NCBI RefSeq assembly: GCF_027359375.1
Contig: NZ_CP114779.1
Coordinates: forward strand, 1 to 64,000
Origin: Prochlorococcus marinus str. MIT 0919
GTDB taxonomy: Bacteria; Cyanobacteriota; Cyanobacteriia; PCC-6307; Cyanobiaceae
Direction of reading: 5' to 3'
Length of the DNA: 64,000 nucleotides
Position numbers and translations under genes: made by a program
Shown: positions 37,234 through 45,830 of the stretch, one piece after another
Position numbering within the stretch: the stretch's first letter is position 1
Layout: the number at the start of each line of letters is the position of its first letter
Notes under the pieces: model-generated
What the model saw: the letters and a program-made list of their open reading frames with translations, nothing else
Databases searched by the model: none
Told to the model about the DNA's origin: nothing

Positions 37234-37359
37234 GTGGCAAATGCTACAAAGGAACAAAAACAGAAGAAATATGCTTCAGTAGAACTCAATTATGAAAGGA
37301 CTGAAGCAATTAAAATCAGTAAGAAATTTGCTGAAGAGACTAGAAAGAATTGGCTTTGA
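37234..37359 (+). CDS. 41-residue charged peptide
   Basis: GTG start; K/E-rich helical peptide (ATKEQKQKKYASVELNYE) ending RKNWL. Starts a run of three close small genes. Confidence 0.45.
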   Translation: MANATKEQKQKKYASVELNYERTEAIKISKKFAEETRKNWL

Positions 37360-37362
37360 CAA

Positions 37363-37512
37363 ATGCTAGAACTTCCCAAAATCCATTGCCAACTGTGCAG
37401 GAAAGATATAAATAATTCCTTTTGGTCTAGGAAAGGATTGTTTTTGTGTATTGAATGCAAACGGAAGTTAGATGCTTCGCTTCCGAAGGAATGCGAAGTT
37501 TTATACTCTTAA
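37363..37512 (+). CDS. 49-residue zinc-ribbon-like protein
   Basis: Two CxxC pairs, HCQLCRKD and LCIECKRK, 20 residues apart: a small zinc-binding unit. Starts 3 bp after the preceding stop. May bind nucleic acid or protein. Confidence 0.6.
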   Translation: MLELPKIHCQLCRKDINNSFWSRKGLFLCIECKRKLDASLPKECEVLYS

Positions 37513-37613
37513 TTAATTAAGAGCAAAGTTAATTTTCCAGAAGTTTTCCCTTTCTTGTTTTACTTATTTCCCCTTCTTCAAGCAGAAGATGGTAATTATA
37601 TCCATCGGTTTTA

Positions 37614-37877
37614 ATGAGATGGCCACCTAATAAAGCTTGGACTTCTTTGCAAAAGCGAGAAGGGTATCGCCACTTCGAGGTGAAACATTATGGTGGCAAG
37701 GGAGCTAAACGATGGATAGAGCTATTTTCAGTCCTTCAAAAAGAATTCTCAATCATAGTTTCTATAGCTGAGCTAAAGGACAAAAATGTATGGGAAAGTG
37801 GTTGGTGCCAGTTGCCTGAAGATGAAAGTTGTCACTCAAGAAAAAATGACAATACTAACTTTTTAGTCGACAGCTAG
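37614..37877 (+). CDS. Trp-rich TIGR02450-like protein
   Basis: 87 residues. The front (MRWPPNKAWTSLQKREGYRH) and the ELKDKNVWESGW segment match the Trp-rich TIGR02450 family, small soluble proteins of cyanobacteria and proteobacteria. The last 20 residues are extra. Function unknown. Confidence 0.7.
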   Translation: MRWPPNKAWTSLQKREGYRHFEVKHYGGKGAKRWIELFSVLQKEFSIIVSIAELKDKNVWESGWCQLPEDESCHSRKNDNTNFLVDS

Positions 37878-37961
37878 TCGACAACTCTTGTTATGCCTGG
37901 CTTGTGTTTCAATCTTTTTGAGAATCCGGGTATAATTAGTATTTATGGCATACATGGAAAT

Positions 37962-38378
37962 ATGAAACGATTAGTACTTGCCTGGCTTATTGCTATAACA
38001 TTTTTTCTTACCCCAATTGTGACTTTTGCATCTACTGCAGGCTTGTCACCTGCGGTTTCAGATCTAAGCAAGAAGTTTTCAGAGAAGTTTTGTGCTTCTA
38101 TTGGGAATGGGAACACTCCTGAAAAAGCCGGAGAGAGTGCTGCGGCTCAATTATCAAAAGGCTTATTGTTTTCTCCTATCATTAAAGAAATCATGTCAGC
38201 CTCGAAAGAGGATTTAGCTGCATCTCTGTCTAACAATATTTTTGACGAATGTGGGAACTATCTTGGGGGTACAAAAGTAGAACTTGATTCTTATCTCGCT
38301 CAATTGGCAAATAAAGTGCCAAGTAAAACCTCTACTGGCTTGCAATTCCCTCCAACTCGACAGCGACCTGTTAATTAA
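37962..38378 (+). CDS. Secreted protein with SKKFSEKFC motif
   Basis: 138 residues from ATG 37962; signal peptide cut near TFASTAG. The mature domain has LSKKFSEKFCASIGNG and IFDECGNYLGG, matching the paralogue at 19607. Upstream in-frame codons are not part of the protein because the signal peptide begins at MKRLVLAW. Role unknown. Confidence 0.65.
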   Translation: MKRLVLAWLIAITFFLTPIVTFASTAGLSPAVSDLSKKFSEKFCASIGNGNTPEKAGESAAAQLSKGLLFSPIIKEIMSASKEDLAASLSNNIFDECGNYLGGTKVELDSYLAQLANKVPSKTSTGLQFPPTRQRPVN

Positions 38379-38869
38379 CAAGCTTTCAATTCCTTCTTGT
38401 CGCAGCTCTAATGTCGATATTTATCACTCAGCTATCTTCCTGTTCATTCAGGCTCTCTTTGGCCCATATGGTTTTTGCGGAGGGCGTAAAGCCCTCCTAA
38501 AGCCATAAGACTCTAAGCCCAACACCCACAGCCCTTGGCTTCTGTATAGATATCTACTTCAAACTTCTAAGAAATAAAAGTGCACAAACACCCAAGTATT
38601 TTAACTGTGGTATTTACCCTAATTCTTTGAAAGAGGGGATAGATAATCAATTTTACCTTCAGCAATGAGATAAGGGAGGCTATTCTCTAGCTCAAGTTCT
38701 ATTTCAAGTAGGTTTCAGTGATGAATTGATTTGTAAAGCAGCATGAGGACTTCCACCTTTGCTGCATGATTCTCTAAAATTGAAGAGAGTGAGAGAAATT
38801 ATTTTCGATAGTGAGTGAGGATGAAAGATTAGTTTCAATTTTGATTGCTCTTAATAAATAATTGAAGAC
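38379..38869. other. Gene-poor stretch
   Basis: Contains only the terminator at 38478; several short frames lack ribosome-binding sites. Confidence 0.4.
38478..38500 (+). terminator. GC-rich hairpin
   Basis: GGAGGGC-GTAAA-GCCCTCC stem about 100 bp past the stop of the secreted-protein gene; no T-run. Confidence 0.6.
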
Positions 38870-38971
38870 TTGAGCCCGCAAAATCGATATGAACTTTATT
38901 CTTTGTGGGGCAAAGTCATTGCTGCTATTCAAAAAATTAGAGTAGAGAAAGAGTCCCTTTTTAATAGATAG
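38870..38971 (+). CDS. Possible 33-residue peptide
   Basis: TTG start; SPQNRYELYSLWGKVIAAIQ is an amphipathic helix with coding-like composition. No ribosome-binding site seen. Confidence 0.3.
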   Translation: MSPQNRYELYSLWGKVIAAIQKIRVEKESLFNR

Positions 38972-39131
38972 TCAAAACTCGTAAGATTATTGCTGAGAAC
39001 CTTGAAGGAAATAAATTGTGTAAAAAACAAATAAGGACCCTCCTATACAAATAGGCTCCTTATTGACTTGAAGCTCTATTGTCACGCAAAACAAGTCTAA
39101 ATACTTTGTTAGCTAAAAAGAAATTAAACCT

Positions 39132-39224
39132 ATGAATCAAAATGAAAAGTATCTTGAAGATAATCTCTATGCAGTTTTGGATAAACTCCTTTACAGGGCC
39201 ATATCAAGGCAGCCCAAAAACTAA
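39132..39224 (+). CDS. Possible 30-residue peptide upstream of selO
   Basis: [20 protein letters not shown], charged helix, ends 5 bp before the selO start. Could be a leader for translation of that gene. Confidence 0.4.
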   Translation: MNQNEKYLEDNLYAVLDKLLYRAISRQPKN

Positions 39225-39229
39225 GAGTA

Positions 39230-40948
39230 ATGGATGATCGACTCATGTCCTCCTCCTCGAGCATGCTCGAATCGCCGAAAACTAAAACTTTTAAAGAGTT
39301 TTCACAACGTGCTGACTATTCGCTTTTGGATTCACTCCAAGCGGATCCTCATGCGACTGCGGATGGGCACGATCATCGCCCTCGCCAAGTCTTTTCAGGC
39401 CATTATGTGCCTGTTACCCCTACAGCTATTCAAGCGCCGGAATACATTTCTCATAGTAAATGCTTGTTTGATGAACTTGGCTTGAGCTATGAGCTAGCTT
39501 TTGATGAAAAATTTCGCCGTCTATTTTCCGGGGACATCACAGTTGCACTACAGCCAATGCGACCGTTTGGTTGGGCGACGGGCTATGCTCTTTCGATCTA
39601 TGGCACGGAATATATACAGCAGTGCCCATTTGGAACGGGCAATGGATACGGCGATGGCCGTGCGATCTCGGTCTTTGAAGGCCTCTTCAACGGCAAACGC
39701 TGGGAGATGCAATTGAAAGGCGGCGGGCCGACCCCCTATTGCCGAGGTGCTGATGGACGTGCCGTTCTCCGTTCAAGCGTGCGCGAGTTTTTAGCGCAGG
39801 AGTATATGCAGGCGCTTGGAATACCGACTTCACGTTCTCTCACATTGTATGTGTCTCGATCTGAAACAGTTCGTAGGCCTTGGTATTCTCAGGACTCCAC
39901 GTCTATCGACCCCGATATTATGGTGGACAATCCTGTGGCGATCACAACACGAGTGGCACCCTCGTTTTTACGTGTTGGGCAACTTGAGCTTTTCGCTCGT
40001 CGTGCACGTAGCAATACACATAAGGGTTCTTTGAACGAGTTACAGATGATCGTAAAGCACCTTATTGCGAGGAACTACCAGCAGGCGATTGATCCAAGAC
40101 TTGCTTTTATAGATCAAGTGGTGGAGTTGGCGCATTTGTTTCGCGAACGACTGTCATCATTGGTAGCCAATTGGATACGAGTTGGCTATTGCCAGGGTAA
40201 TTTTAATAGTGATAACTGCGCCGCGGGTGGCTTCACCCTCGACTACGGTCCCTTCGGATTCTGTGAATTGTTCCACCCTAAATTCCAACCCTGGACCGGA
40301 GGGGGCGAACACTTTTCATTCTTCAACCAAATGGCTGCTGCTGAAGCTAATTACCAGATGTTTTGCTCAGCGATACGTCCCTTGCTTGTTGGTAACAAGA
40401 AGGCTCTTGTCAGTCTCGACCAGATCCGAGAGGGGTTTGCGGAAGCAATGAAGCAGCAAATAGAGGCAATGTGGGTTAAGAAGCTCGGCCTGTTTAGTTA
40501 TGACGAAACCTTGGTCAATGAACTTCTGCAACTGATGTTTCTCTCAAAGGTCGACTTCACGATCTTTTTTCGAAAGCTGTCTTTTCTTCCAGATGAACTT
40601 ACACCTTTAAAAGACAGCTTTTACATGGCTAGTTCTGATGAGATCGATTCCCAGTGGAATCGCTGGCTGAAACGGTGGCGTAATCACATCGCAAAGAATT
40701 GCGATATGAGAATTACAGCTGAAGCTATGAAACGTGTTAACCCGAAGTACACCTGGCGTGAATGGTTGATCGCGCCTGCTTACCAGAAGGCTGAACAAGG
40801 AGATTACAGCCTGATCAAGGAGGTTCAGGATGTGCTTAGGAATCCCTATGACGAGCAAACAACTGAGGTGGAGAGGAAGTACGATAGACGAAAACCTTTT
40901 GAATTCTTTAATGCTGGCGGAGTATCTCATTACAGTTGTTCATCTTGA
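39230..40948 (+). CDS. selO: SelO/YdiU family protein adenylyltransferase
   Basis: Pseudokinase that transfers AMP to Ser, Thr or Tyr of target proteins in studied members, linked to redox stress. 572 residues. Visible: GDGRA (141-145), the ATP-site lysine K163 in [10 protein letters not shown], the [15 protein letters not shown] segment, NSDN (326-329) and DYGPFGF (338-344) metal/ATP motifs. The C-terminus HYSCSS keeps the redox Cys that is Sec in animals. The GTP-like 'NTDN' of relatives is NSDN and the residues after it differ (CAAGGF for MSILGL). The gene is clearly GC-richer than its neighbours, with codons such as CGC, GCG and GGC that are rare around it, which suggests horizontal transfer. 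Confidence 0.92.
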   Translation: MDDRLMSSSSSMLESPKTKTFKEFSQRADYSLLDSLQADPHATADGHDHRPRQVFSGHYVPVTPTAIQAPEYISHSKCLFDELGLSYELAFDEKFRRLFSGDITVALQPMRPFGWATGYALSIYGTEYIQQCPFGTGNGYGDGRAISVFEGLFNGKRWEMQLKGGGPTPYCRGADGRAVLRSSVREFLAQEYMQALGIPTSRSLTLYVSRSETVRRPWYSQDSTSIDPDIMVDNPVAITTRVAPSFLRVGQLELFARRARSNTHKGSLNELQMIVKHLIARNYQQAIDPRLAFIDQVVELAHLFRERLSSLVANWIRVGYCQGNFNSDNCAAGGFTLDYGPFGFCELFHPKFQPWTGGGEHFSFFNQMAAAEANYQMFCSAIRPLLVGNKKALVSLDQIREGFAEAMKQQIEAMWVKKLGLFSYDETLVNELLQLMFLSKVDFTIFFRKLSFLPDELTPLKDSFYMASSDEIDSQWNRWLKRWRNHIAKNCDMRITAEAMKRVNPKYTWREWLIAPAYQKAEQGDYSLIKEVQDVLRNPYDEQTTEVERKYDRRKPFEFFNAGGVSHYSCSS

Positions 40949-41243
40949 CGGGGCAAAATTTTAAGAAGACTAAACTAATTTATTTATCAGCTCCCATTTT
41001 CAGAGTATTACTAAAGCTAAGTCTTGGTAATGGTTCTAGAGGACATGTCAAGGTTTTTTGTAGATAGTAAATGTTAAAAAAGAAGTAAAGAAACGTGTCT
41101 TACTTTTTCTACTCGATGTCCTAACTGTGGCCATTGCTATAAGTGTTGAAACTTTTTCGCTTTTTCTCAATTTTTAGGAAGTAATGCCGATGGCAGTTAT
41201 GTATCGAGCAGATATTTTGTAAGTAGTAAGCGGAGAAAAGATT
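40949..41243. other. Gene-free stretch after selO
   Basis: AT-rich again; no frame, hairpin or repeat that I can support. A ribosome-binding GGAGA precedes the next gene. Confidence 0.4.
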
Positions 41244-41396
41244 ATGAAAAATGCTTGGAATGAGATTAGTGATACAAAAGACAGAGAAGCGATAGATGAT
41301 TACTTTGAATGCATGTCTTTTTGTTCAATTGATGAAACTACCAATGATTGTGAAACCGTATGCATGGAGAAGTTTCTCAAAGGACAATACTTTTAA
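41244..41396 (+). CDS. 50-residue acidic Cys-rich protein
   Basis: Begins MKNAWNEISDTKDREAIDD; four cysteines spaced through ECMSFCSIDETTNDC and VCME. The spacing suggests disulfides or a metal site, but no signal peptide is present. Good ribosome-binding site (GGAGA). Confidence 0.6.
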   Translation: MKNAWNEISDTKDREAIDDYFECMSFCSIDETTNDCETVCMEKFLKGQYF

Positions 41397-41558
41397 AGAA
41401 GGATTACTGGGCGGCTTACTTAAAAGGTACATGAAACTTTGTGCTTACCTGTCTCCGTTGTTCTATTTTCCCTTCTTTAAGTGTGATAACAATTCACCAA
41501 AGAGATATGTCTTCAATGGCACCAGCTAATAAAGCGATAGATGATTGAGCAGGATTCA

Positions 41559-41900
41559 CTATTTGCCCATAGCCCTTCTTAATTTTGTTGCTTCATCCAT
41601 GCCTTCCATGATCGTGAAGGTTGCATTCTCTGTAGCAGCTTTACGGATTTTGCTGAGTTCTTGATATTCCACTGATTCATAAGCTTCAACTGCTGCACGC
41701 ATTGAAGGAAATTCACAAATTACTGCTAGGTTTGCTAACTGAGTTTGTTCTTTGCCTTGAGGCTCAGTATCTTTTGCGAATACTTCACCGCCAATTTTTT
41801 TTAGCCAAGGCCCTACCTTTTCTACGTATTCAGAAAAGAGGTCTTGATTAATAATTGTTGAAGTTGAGATCCAATAACCTTTGGCACCTTTTTTGTCCAT
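41559..41900 (-). CDS. DUF1330 family protein, copy 1
   Basis: 113 residues, ferredoxin-like dimer fold: AKGYWISTSTIINQDLFSEY, GGEVFAKDTEP, VICEFPSMRAAVEAYESVEYQ and FTIMEG. Close relative of the gene at 44815 and the pseudogene at 22363. The family is of unknown function, possibly a small-molecule-binding protein. Confidence 0.85.
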   Translation of the reverse strand: MDKKGAKGYWISTSTIINQDLFSEYVEKVGPWLKKIGGEVFAKDTEPQGKEQTQLANLAVICEFPSMRAAVEAYESVEYQELSKIRKAATENATFTIMEGMDEATKLRRAMGK

Positions 41901-42054
41901 AAAACCATTTAGTCATATCTCTAGTTCCCTTTGTAGCTTATTTAATTTAAATCTTCATCTCTCTAGGCATTGACTACCACAAAGAGGGGGTGGGTGGGTT
42001 GTTTGGATTCGGGCTTTGATGCATGAGAGGGGCTTGTATTCCCTTCGCCCAGAA

Positions 42055-42228
42055 TCAAAAAAAAGGATCTGGACTTTTGTTAACAAACAGGCCAGCAAAT
42101 TTAGTTACTATCCAAAATGCCAACGCACCTTCTAAAAAACCATACCAATAGAGAGCGTAATTAGATATCCCTAGTTGTTTTTGTGCTTTTTCTACGAATG
42201 ACTTATGCCAATCAATAATTTTATGCAT
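42055..42228 (-). CDS. 57-residue membrane peptide, relative of island gene at 62424
   Basis: MHKIIDWHKSFVEKAQKQLG then SNYALYWYGFLEGALAFWIV. The pattern (W..., QLG.S.Y.L.W..F..G) is also in the 47-residue peptide at 62424 and more loosely at 62736. Frame ends in a T-run giving PFF. Confidence 0.6.
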   Translation of the reverse strand: MHKIIDWHKSFVEKAQKQLGISNYALYWYGFLEGALAFWIVTKFAGLFVNKSPDPFF

Positions 42229-42303
42229 TTTCAATGATCTCCATTCCGCAAATTTAGTTTTTCCTCTTTAGCAGAAAAAAGGTCGCTCTGAATGAAGGAC
42301 TTT

Positions 42304-42402
42304 CTATTTATTAGTAGGTCTAATGATTATTTCTCTGCCCTTTTGAAACTGTTTTTCCCAAAAGCTAATAAAAGAGTCAGGAATAGGTTTGTTGATAGGC
42401 AT
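42304..42402 (-). CDS. MPINKPIPDS leader-type peptide, copy 1
   Basis: 32 residues starting MPINKPIPDSFISFWEK and diverging after residue 17. Two further copies (44331, 53971) keep the same first 17 residues with different ends. Their shared start over an unrelated end is unusual; see findings. Confidence 0.5.
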   Translation of the reverse strand: MPINKPIPDSFISFWEKQFQKGREIIIRPTNK

Positions 42403-42494
42403 AATTTGAGTTTATTAATGAGCCAGGACGTGCCATGCTTAACTTCTGAGATCCAAGTGCTTGCAATATGTTTAGGCAATAGTGTCTATAAAAT

Positions 42495-42701
42495 TTAAGT
42501 TGTACCTACCTCAAAGCATAAATAACAGTCTTTCTTCTCTTTAAAAACTCCTTGAAAAGAAAAAAGAACATGTGAGTGCGAGTAACACCTAAACAAAGGG
42601 ATAAAAATCCTAGAGCGACACAAATAGGGCAGTGTGGGAATCCCATTTGGATCAAAAGCACATTTCCATTCTACTTTTTCATGAAGACAGTGTTTAGACA
42701 A
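42495..42701 (-). CDS. Possible His/Cys-rich gene or fragment
   Basis: The front, MSKHCLHEKVEWKCAFDPNG, looks like a small metal-binding protein, but the second half (from about residue 30) is of low quality. Perhaps a truncated gene. Confidence 0.3.
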   Translation of the reverse strand: MSKHCLHEKVEWKCAFDPNGIPTLPYLCRSRIFIPLFRCYSHSHVLFSFQGVFKEKKDCYLCFEVGTT

Positions 42702-42704
42702 TAA

Positions 42705-42730
42705 AAAAACCCTTCTAATAGAGGGGTTTT
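42705..42730. terminator. Bidirectional hairpin
   Basis: AAAACCC-TTCTAATAGA-GGGGTTTT hairpin flanked by A- and T-runs. About 20 bp later, AATCCCCATCACCCGGGCC (42740-42758) resembles the conserved RNA motif and may be a decayed third copy. Confidence 0.65.
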
Positions 42731-42829
42731 AATGATCCGAGTAATCCCCATCACCCGGGCCTTTTGGTTGGAACTATACTAATAAAATTTTAAATACAAA
42801 TGAGTAGAATCTCTTATTTATTTAGATTG

Positions 42830-42962
42830 TAGACACTATCCGTAGTGTGGTGTGATGGAAGTTTTAGCGACATATGTGGGGGTTGATTTCTTGATTTAGA
42901 TGGACTAAAAATAGATTCCCCATCACCCAGGCCCAGCGTATTACGCAAGGGTCTTTTTTTTG
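42830..42962 (+). ncRNA. Probable structured small RNA with intrinsic terminator, copy 2
   Basis: AGATTCCCCATCACCCAGG followed by CCC-A-GCGUAUUACGC-AA-GGG and eight T. Compensating changes against copy 1 (18607) keep the hairpin. An inverted pair ACACTATCC-GTAGTGT at 42833-42848 could be a 5' hairpin. A minus-strand frame through this region has no coding character. Confidence 0.5.
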
Positions 42963-43071
42963 TCTTTAACCCACATGGGTCATTCAATAGAGCTGCACGA
43001 TAGAAATTATCCTTACTCAAATAATTAACTACTAGCAATGCCTTTAAGCTCGCAAGAGAGAGATCTTTAGC

Positions 43072-43266
43072 ATGAAATTAGCCAAAATACCTGGTTTATG
43101 TAGTAGCTTTCTAGTAACTAGAAAGCTACTAATATGCCTAATATGTGGCAAAAAACAAATCAAGCCAGCTTTATCGGGCTTGCTAACTCTAGAAGCTTTT
43201 GAGAGCGAGAAATTCTATATTATTGGTTGTGAACCAGATATTCCAACACCAAGAGATTGGTGTTGA
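43072..43266 (+). CDS. Possible 64-residue Cys-containing protein
   Basis: MKLAKIPGLCSSFLVTRKLL start with CLICGKK (CxxC) and two further cysteines. A perfect 31-bp palindrome (43101-43131) lies inside the frame, which is unusual for coding DNA. Confidence 0.35.
   Translation: MKLAKIPGLCSSFLVTRKLLICLICGKKQIKPALSGLLTLEAFESEKFYIIGCEPDIPTPRDWC
43101..43131. repeat. Perfect 15-bp palindrome
   Basis: TAGTAGCTTTCTAGT, one base, then ACTAGAAAGCTACTA. No T-run, so not a simple terminator. Confidence 0.85.
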
Positions 43267-43368
43267 TTTATATCCAATACTCTATTCTTTAAGGGATCTG
43301 ATTAAGTGATTTAACCCTTTAAGGAGTTTTGTCCAGGACATTTAGATACATGAAGAAAAAAAAGAACA

Positions 43369-43788
43369 ATGATTAAAGGGTGCTTCGGCTGCGTAACAGA
43401 TTTGTTCAAGATTGGTTTTGGAGCTTTAATTGTTATCGTTGGGATCAATTACTACTCCAACAGAAGTGCTTTAGTAACTATTAAAAGCTGTTATGACGGT
43501 GACACTTGTACAACCACGAAAGGTGAAAAAATACGACTAGCATGTATCGATACACCTGAACTACGTGGTTCAAGAGCTGATCCTGTACCAGCAAAAGCAG
43601 CTAGAGATTATCTCAATAAGTTAGTTGCTGGCGAACAAGTTTCGATTCGCCGAATAAACATAGATCGTTTTGGACGAACAGTTTCAGAGATATCTAAAGA
43701 TCGAATGAACATTCAAAAGATACTCGTCTCAAAAGGATATGCGCAAATCTCTCAACGTTATGCAGACCAATGTCGGTGGTCTAGATAA
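43369..43788 (+). CDS. Membrane-anchored SNase-like nuclease
   Basis: 139 residues: an N-terminal anchor (about 10-30), then a staphylococcal-nuclease (TNase) domain. All catalytic positions are seen: DGDT (43-46), R56, D61-T62-P63-E64 and R103 in DRFGRTV. Expected to cut DNA or RNA outside the membrane with Ca2+. Such anchored forms could degrade incoming or environmental DNA. Confidence 0.88.
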   Translation: MIKGCFGCVTDLFKIGFGALIVIVGINYYSNRSALVTIKSCYDGDTCTTTKGEKIRLACIDTPELRGSRADPVPAKAARDYLNKLVAGEQVSIRRINIDRFGRTVSEISKDRMNIQKILVSKGYAQISQRYADQCRWSR

Positions 43789-43932
43789 CTGGCCTTCTGT
43801 TTTCGGCTAACCCAACATTATAGTAGTGGCAACCGATCTGAGTAGTAGAGACCGAATAGGAGACTTCGGTTTACATCCTTCTATATTCGAACTACTCGGT
43901 GCAAAGTAGTTATGTACTTCGCAAAGGCCACC

Positions 43933-44193
43933 ATGCATACATCACTCTTTGATAGCTTCTTTTCTGATTCTTTCTTTGCTCCTTATCGAACTGTTTATGT
44001 CGTCTCTGATAGTCAACTAGAGGAGCTCAAAAAGAGACAGCATCAAGAGGAACTCGACAACCTCACTGAATCACGCAAGCGCCTTGAGGCCAATTATCAA
44101 TCACGTATCAAAATTCTTGATGAACGTGAAACTGAATTGAAGGAGGAACTCAAAGCACTAGCTCCAGCCGAGAAAGAGGTAGTTAAAGCATAA
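43933..44193 (+). CDS. Coiled-coil protein
   Basis: 86 residues from ATG 43933 (MHTSLFDSFFSDSFF); a 7-residue longer start at 43912 has a poorer site. After an aromatic front it is one long coiled coil (about 35-80). AGTAGTTATGTACT at 43905-43918 differs by one base from the LexA consensus. Strong terminator follows. Confidence 0.6.
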   Translation: MHTSLFDSFFSDSFFAPYRTVYVVSDSQLEELKKRQHQEELDNLTESRKRLEANYQSRIKILDERETELKEELKALAPAEKEVVKA

Positions 44194-44235
44194 AGCTTAC
44201 CAATATTCGGTGATTAGGATCACTGAGGACAAGGC

Positions 44236-44270
44236 GATAAGGGGCTGTGATGGCCCCTTATCCTTTTTTT
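44236..44270 (+). terminator. Intrinsic terminator
   Basis: GATAAGGGGC-TGTGAT-GGCCCCTTATC with eight T. The T-run ends exactly where the integrase fragment begins. Confidence 0.9.
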
Positions 44271-44342
44271 GTTCCTGATGGAACTGCTGATCTTTACGCT
44301 AAAAGAAATAAAACGATTGAAAGTTTCAACCTAATTATTTAG
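44271..44342 (+). pseudogene. Fragment of integrase 3' end, copy 1
   Basis: GTTCCTGATGGAACTGCTGA and what follows match the last 15 codons of the recombinase at 55260 (VPDGTADLYAKRNKT) with one silent change, then diverge into another end. No upstream part of the gene is left. Confidence 0.85.
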
Positions 44343-44471
44343 GAAGACGTTTCTATGGAACGAAACTCCAGTTGCTTTTACAGGTTCTTTCTTTCCGTTG
44401 CGTTTGAGATCAATTATTAGCTTTTTCCAAAAGCTAATAACAGAATCAGGAATAGGCTTTGTAAAGGGCAT
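44331..44471 (-). CDS. MPxxKPIPDS leader fused to nuclease N-terminus, copy 2
   Basis: 46 residues. The first 18 are the MPFTKPIPDSVISFWKK leader; residues 20-36 (IDLKRNGKKEPVKATGV) are the same as the start of the PD-(D/E)XK protein at 58334, after which the frame ends. It overlaps the stop of the upstream DUF2905 gene as TAATG. It looks like the front of a recombined gene whose body is lost. Confidence 0.55.
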   Translation of the reverse strand: MPFTKPIPDSVISFWKKLIIDLKRNGKKEPVKATGVSFHRNVFLNN

Positions 44472-44674
44472 TAGGAGGACCGGAACAAGTTAAAGAGAAC
44501 CGAAACAAGCAAACTAATAGCAATGCAACTAACTATTGGAAAATAAAAAGTTGAGTTTTCTACCTTCAGAATTATGTCCCCTGGCAGTTGTCCTAAACCT
44601 AATTGCCTTAAATAAGGGTAGAGAACACCTATAGCGGCAATTCCAAGCCCGAGAGTGATTAGCAGTTTTTGCAT
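44471..44674 (-). CDS. DUF2905 family membrane protein
   Basis: 67 residues, two helices with the family signature LGLGQLPGDIILKVENSTFY between. Widespread in bacteria; function unknown. First ATG is 3 bp after the stop of the 40-residue peptide upstream, and its own stop overlaps the next start. Confidence 0.85.
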   Translation of the reverse strand: MQKLLITLGLGIAAIGVLYPYLRQLGLGQLPGDIILKVENSTFYFPIVSCIAISLLVSVLFNLFRSS

Positions 44675-44677
44675 TAT

Positions 44678-44800
44678 TTATTTCCCCAAAAACCTTTTGA
44701 ACTGCCAAGCCAAATAGGCAGAGGTTCCAATAAACAAAAACAGTCCAATAGTCCCAACTGCTCTATTTGCTGCTTCTACTGTTGGCATCTCACCCATCAT
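44678..44800 (-). CDS. 40-residue single-helix membrane peptide
   Basis: MMGEMPTVEAANRAVG front, then LFLFIGTSAYLAWQFKRF. The end resembles the 30-residue peptides at 45190 and 54666 (LLVGSTIYLVWMFQRF). Ribosome-binding AAAGGAG precedes ATG 44800. Operon with DUF2905. Confidence 0.65.
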   Translation of the reverse strand: MMGEMPTVEAANRAVGTIGLFLFIGTSAYLAWQFKRFLGK

Positions 44801-44814
44801 TTTCTCCTTTACTT

Positions 44815-45114
44815 TTAGTGAGTTACTGAGGCATCCATAATTATGATGTTGGTATCACTAGAGTTGGCCCAGCGTAATTTACTTAACTCTTGATAGTCGG
44901 CTCTGTTATAAGCCTCTGAAGCTACTTCTTTAGATGGAAATTCAATGATCACAGCAAGATGACCGCCTTTACCTTCAACAGTTTTTGCATCTAGATCTTT
45001 AGCAGCAACCTTGCCACCAATTGATTCAATCCAGGTAGCAAAGCCTTCTACATATTCTCCAAACCCTTCTGGATTAGTGACTGTTGTTGTAACGATCCAA
45101 TACCCCTTAGACAT
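44815..45114 (-). CDS. DUF1330 family protein, copy 2
   Basis: 99 residues from ATG 45114 (MSKGYWIVTTTVTNPEGF). Conserved pieces: GGKVAAKDLDAKTVEG, LAVIIEFPSKEVASEAYNRA, NIIIMDAS. Paralogue of 41559. First gene of a run with the two small membrane genes downstream. Confidence 0.85.
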   Translation of the reverse strand: MSKGYWIVTTTVTNPEGFGEYVEGFATWIESIGGKVAAKDLDAKTVEGKGGHLAVIIEFPSKEVASEAYNRADYQELSKLRWANSSDTNIIIMDASVTH

Positions 45115-45189
45115 GAAAATTTTGTATAAGAATGAGGAGCATCTCATATTGGACCTGTCAAAGGGCAACACTTCAGTCAGTTTTAAAAG

Positions 45190-45282
45190 CTATGAATCTT
45201 TCTTCTTAAAAAACCTTTGGAACATCCAAACCAAGTAAATGGTTGAACCAACTAGCAACAACATTGGGAAAAGGGTATCCAT
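45190..45282 (-). CDS. 30-residue single-helix peptide at an element end, copy 1
   Basis: Starts MDTLFPMLLLVGSTIYLVW and ends RFFKKKDS. An almost identical gene stands in the same place relative to the second tRNA copy (54666), and a truncated one at 47876. It lies 31 bp from the arm-like repeats. Confidence 0.65.
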   Translation of the reverse strand: MDTLFPMLLLVGSTIYLVWMFQRFFKKKDS

Positions 45283-45312
45283 AAGTCCTTTTAACTCCTC
45301 TTAAAACCCTAT

Positions 45313-45334
45313 TTTGGGATAAATTTGGGATAAA
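45313..45334 (+). repeat. Arm-site-like direct repeats, TTTGGGATAAA x2
   Basis: Two perfect adjacent 11-bp units ending 25 bp before the tRNA-Pro fragment. Confidence 0.75.
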
Positions 45335-45359
45335 GCCAAAATCCCATTCCTTGAAAGCC

Positions 45360-45400
45360 AGTCGGGGCGACAGGATTCGAACCTGCGACCTAGTGCTCCC
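45360..45400 (-). repeat. Partial tRNA-Pro (3' part), putative att site 1
   Basis: The same bases as in the 3' half of the tRNA-Pro gene at 63044: anticodon stem end, variable loop, T-arm and acceptor, 39 bases of the gene plus two flanking. It stops at the anticodon loop and cannot make a tRNA. Confidence 0.93.
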
Positions 45401-45446
45401 TAAGCAGTTGTAGGCATTGGACTTTTGACTATTGAAGCAATGAGTT

Positions 45447-45659
45447 TTAACAACAAGAGCAATCGTCATCACCTTCAGCGACAGGTGACTCAAAGGCATC
45501 TGCAATATCTTTAAGCATTACAGCAATAAACTCTGGAGGACATTGAAGTTGATTGATATATCCAGCACATTGCTTGGCTATATCCTGCATGCCAGGAAGA
45601 ATGATTTTATCCACTTGTTCTTCTGTTGGTTGCCACGTCATCTCGCAGTTGTCAGCCAT
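45447..45659 (-). CDS. W-x-PTEEQ small protein, copy 1
   Basis: 70 residues from ATG 45659 (MADNCEMTWQPTEEQVDK). Shares the pattern W.PT.EQ, a helix, then CP.EFI with the protein beside the integrase at 55052. Ends with a CSCC tail that may bind metal. Being next to att in both segments suggests a link to integration or excision. Confidence 0.65.
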   Translation of the reverse strand: MADNCEMTWQPTEEQVDKIILPGMQDIAKQCAGYINQLQCPPEFIAVMLKDIADAFESPVAEGDDDCSCC

Positions 45660-45830
45660 TAATTGAAAAGCAATTATCAATCCATCATGCCAAAGCACCG
45701 AACAGCATATTGGTAACACTAGTTTTTTACGCTATAGTTATTTTTTAGCTTAATTTTGCCGAGTTTGTCATGACAAATAAAGCAATATTTGTCCGCATAT
45801 TTAAAATAAATAAAAGGTAACTTTGACAAA

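Noticed and set aside
45360-45400. A second tRNA-Pro gene
   Set aside because: Only the 3' half is present; the D-arm and 5' acceptor strand are missing, so it is an att remnant.
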